Below are positions 6,202 to 6,263 of a stretch of DNA of 6,263 nt, piece after piece; positions within the stretch are counted from its first letter, which is position 1; each line of letters begins with the position of its first letter. Made by a program: the position numbers and the translations under genes. The notes under the pieces are model-generated. The model did no database searches and was not told the DNA's origin. It saw nothing but the letters and a program-made list of their open reading frames with translations. This stretch comes from an uncultured Oscillibacter sp. (GTDB taxonomy: Bacteria > Bacillota > Clostridia > Oscillospirales > Oscillospiraceae): contig CAJTJA010000094.1 in NCBI GenBank assembly GCA_910576845.1, forward strand, positions 1 to 6,263, read 5' to 3'.

Positions 6202-6263
6202 ATGAACAAACCGATTCTGGGCATCACCATGGGCGACCCCTTCGGCAACGGCCCCGAGATCAC
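6202..6263 (+). CDS. pdxA: PdxA-family 4-phospho-hydroxyacid dehydrogenase, N-terminal fragment (cut by window edge)
   Basis: Only 20 codons and two further bases are inside the window, reading MNKPILGITMGDPFGNGPEI. The ITMGDP-x-G-x-GPEI pattern is the N-terminal signature of the PdxA family, which oxidises 4-phosphohydroxy-L-threonine in vitamin B6 synthesis or, in PdxA2 members, 4-phospho-D-threonate or 4-phospho-D-erythronate. Location behind a DUF1537 kinase favours the PdxA2 role, which yields DHAP and CO2 after decarboxylation. The usual GDPAGIGPE is here GDPFGNGPE, two substitutions in an otherwise conserved loop. The ATG is fixed by the AAGGAGGT 9 nt upstream. The assignment rests on a short fragment, but motif and context agree. 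Confidence 0.85.
   Translation, partial: MNKPILGITMGDPFGNGPEI

Overview
The window looks like chromosomal DNA from an anaerobic Firmicute of the class Clostridia, perhaps a gut Oscillospiraceae-type bacterium. The reasons are strong AGGAGG-type ribosome binding sites, mid-to-high GC genes rich in AAG, CTG and GCC codons, AT-rich spacers, and the gene set: a PrpR-N/Fis-type regulator beside a DUF1537 kinase, an iron-type alcohol dehydrogenase, a DapA-superfamily aldolase and a PdxA homologue. The family level is inference; no rRNA or marker gene is present.

Layout. Positions 1-218 are mostly noncoding and AT-rich. They hold what may be the last codons of a plus-strand gene, a good intrinsic terminator, and two small hairpins. 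A minus-strand gene for a DUF2200 protein follows (219-578). Next comes a large minus-strand regulator (671-2455) with a PrpR-type sensory domain, a degraded AAA+ domain and a Fis-type DNA-binding helix-turn-helix. A 244-bp divergent control region (2456-2699) carries two near-identical 15-bp palindromes exactly 60 bp apart, a strong minus-strand extended -10 promoter, a weaker plus-strand promoter and a split direct repeat around the next start codon. From 2700 to the right edge runs a plus-strand catabolic operon: four-carbon acid sugar kinase (2700-3971), iron-containing alcohol dehydrogenase (3965-5119, overlapping the kinase by 7 nt), dihydrodipicolinate synthase/N-acetylneuraminate lyase-family aldolase (5200-6111), and the first 20 codons of a PdxA-family dehydrogenase (6202 to the edge).

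How it may work together. DUF1537 kinases and PdxA2 dehydrogenases are established partners. The kinase phosphorylates a tetronate such as D-threonate or D-erythronate at O4; the dehydrogenase oxidises O3, and decarboxylation gives DHAP and CO2. The added aldolase and alcohol dehydrogenase are not part of that characterised route. Together they would fit cleavage of a 2-oxo acid to pyruvate plus an aldehyde, followed by aldehyde reduction. The whole cluster is therefore a candidate sugar-acid pathway with unassigned substrate, controlled by the divergent regulator. That regulator has lost the residues needed to activate sigma-54, so it probably works on ordinary sigma-A promoters through the paired palindromes.
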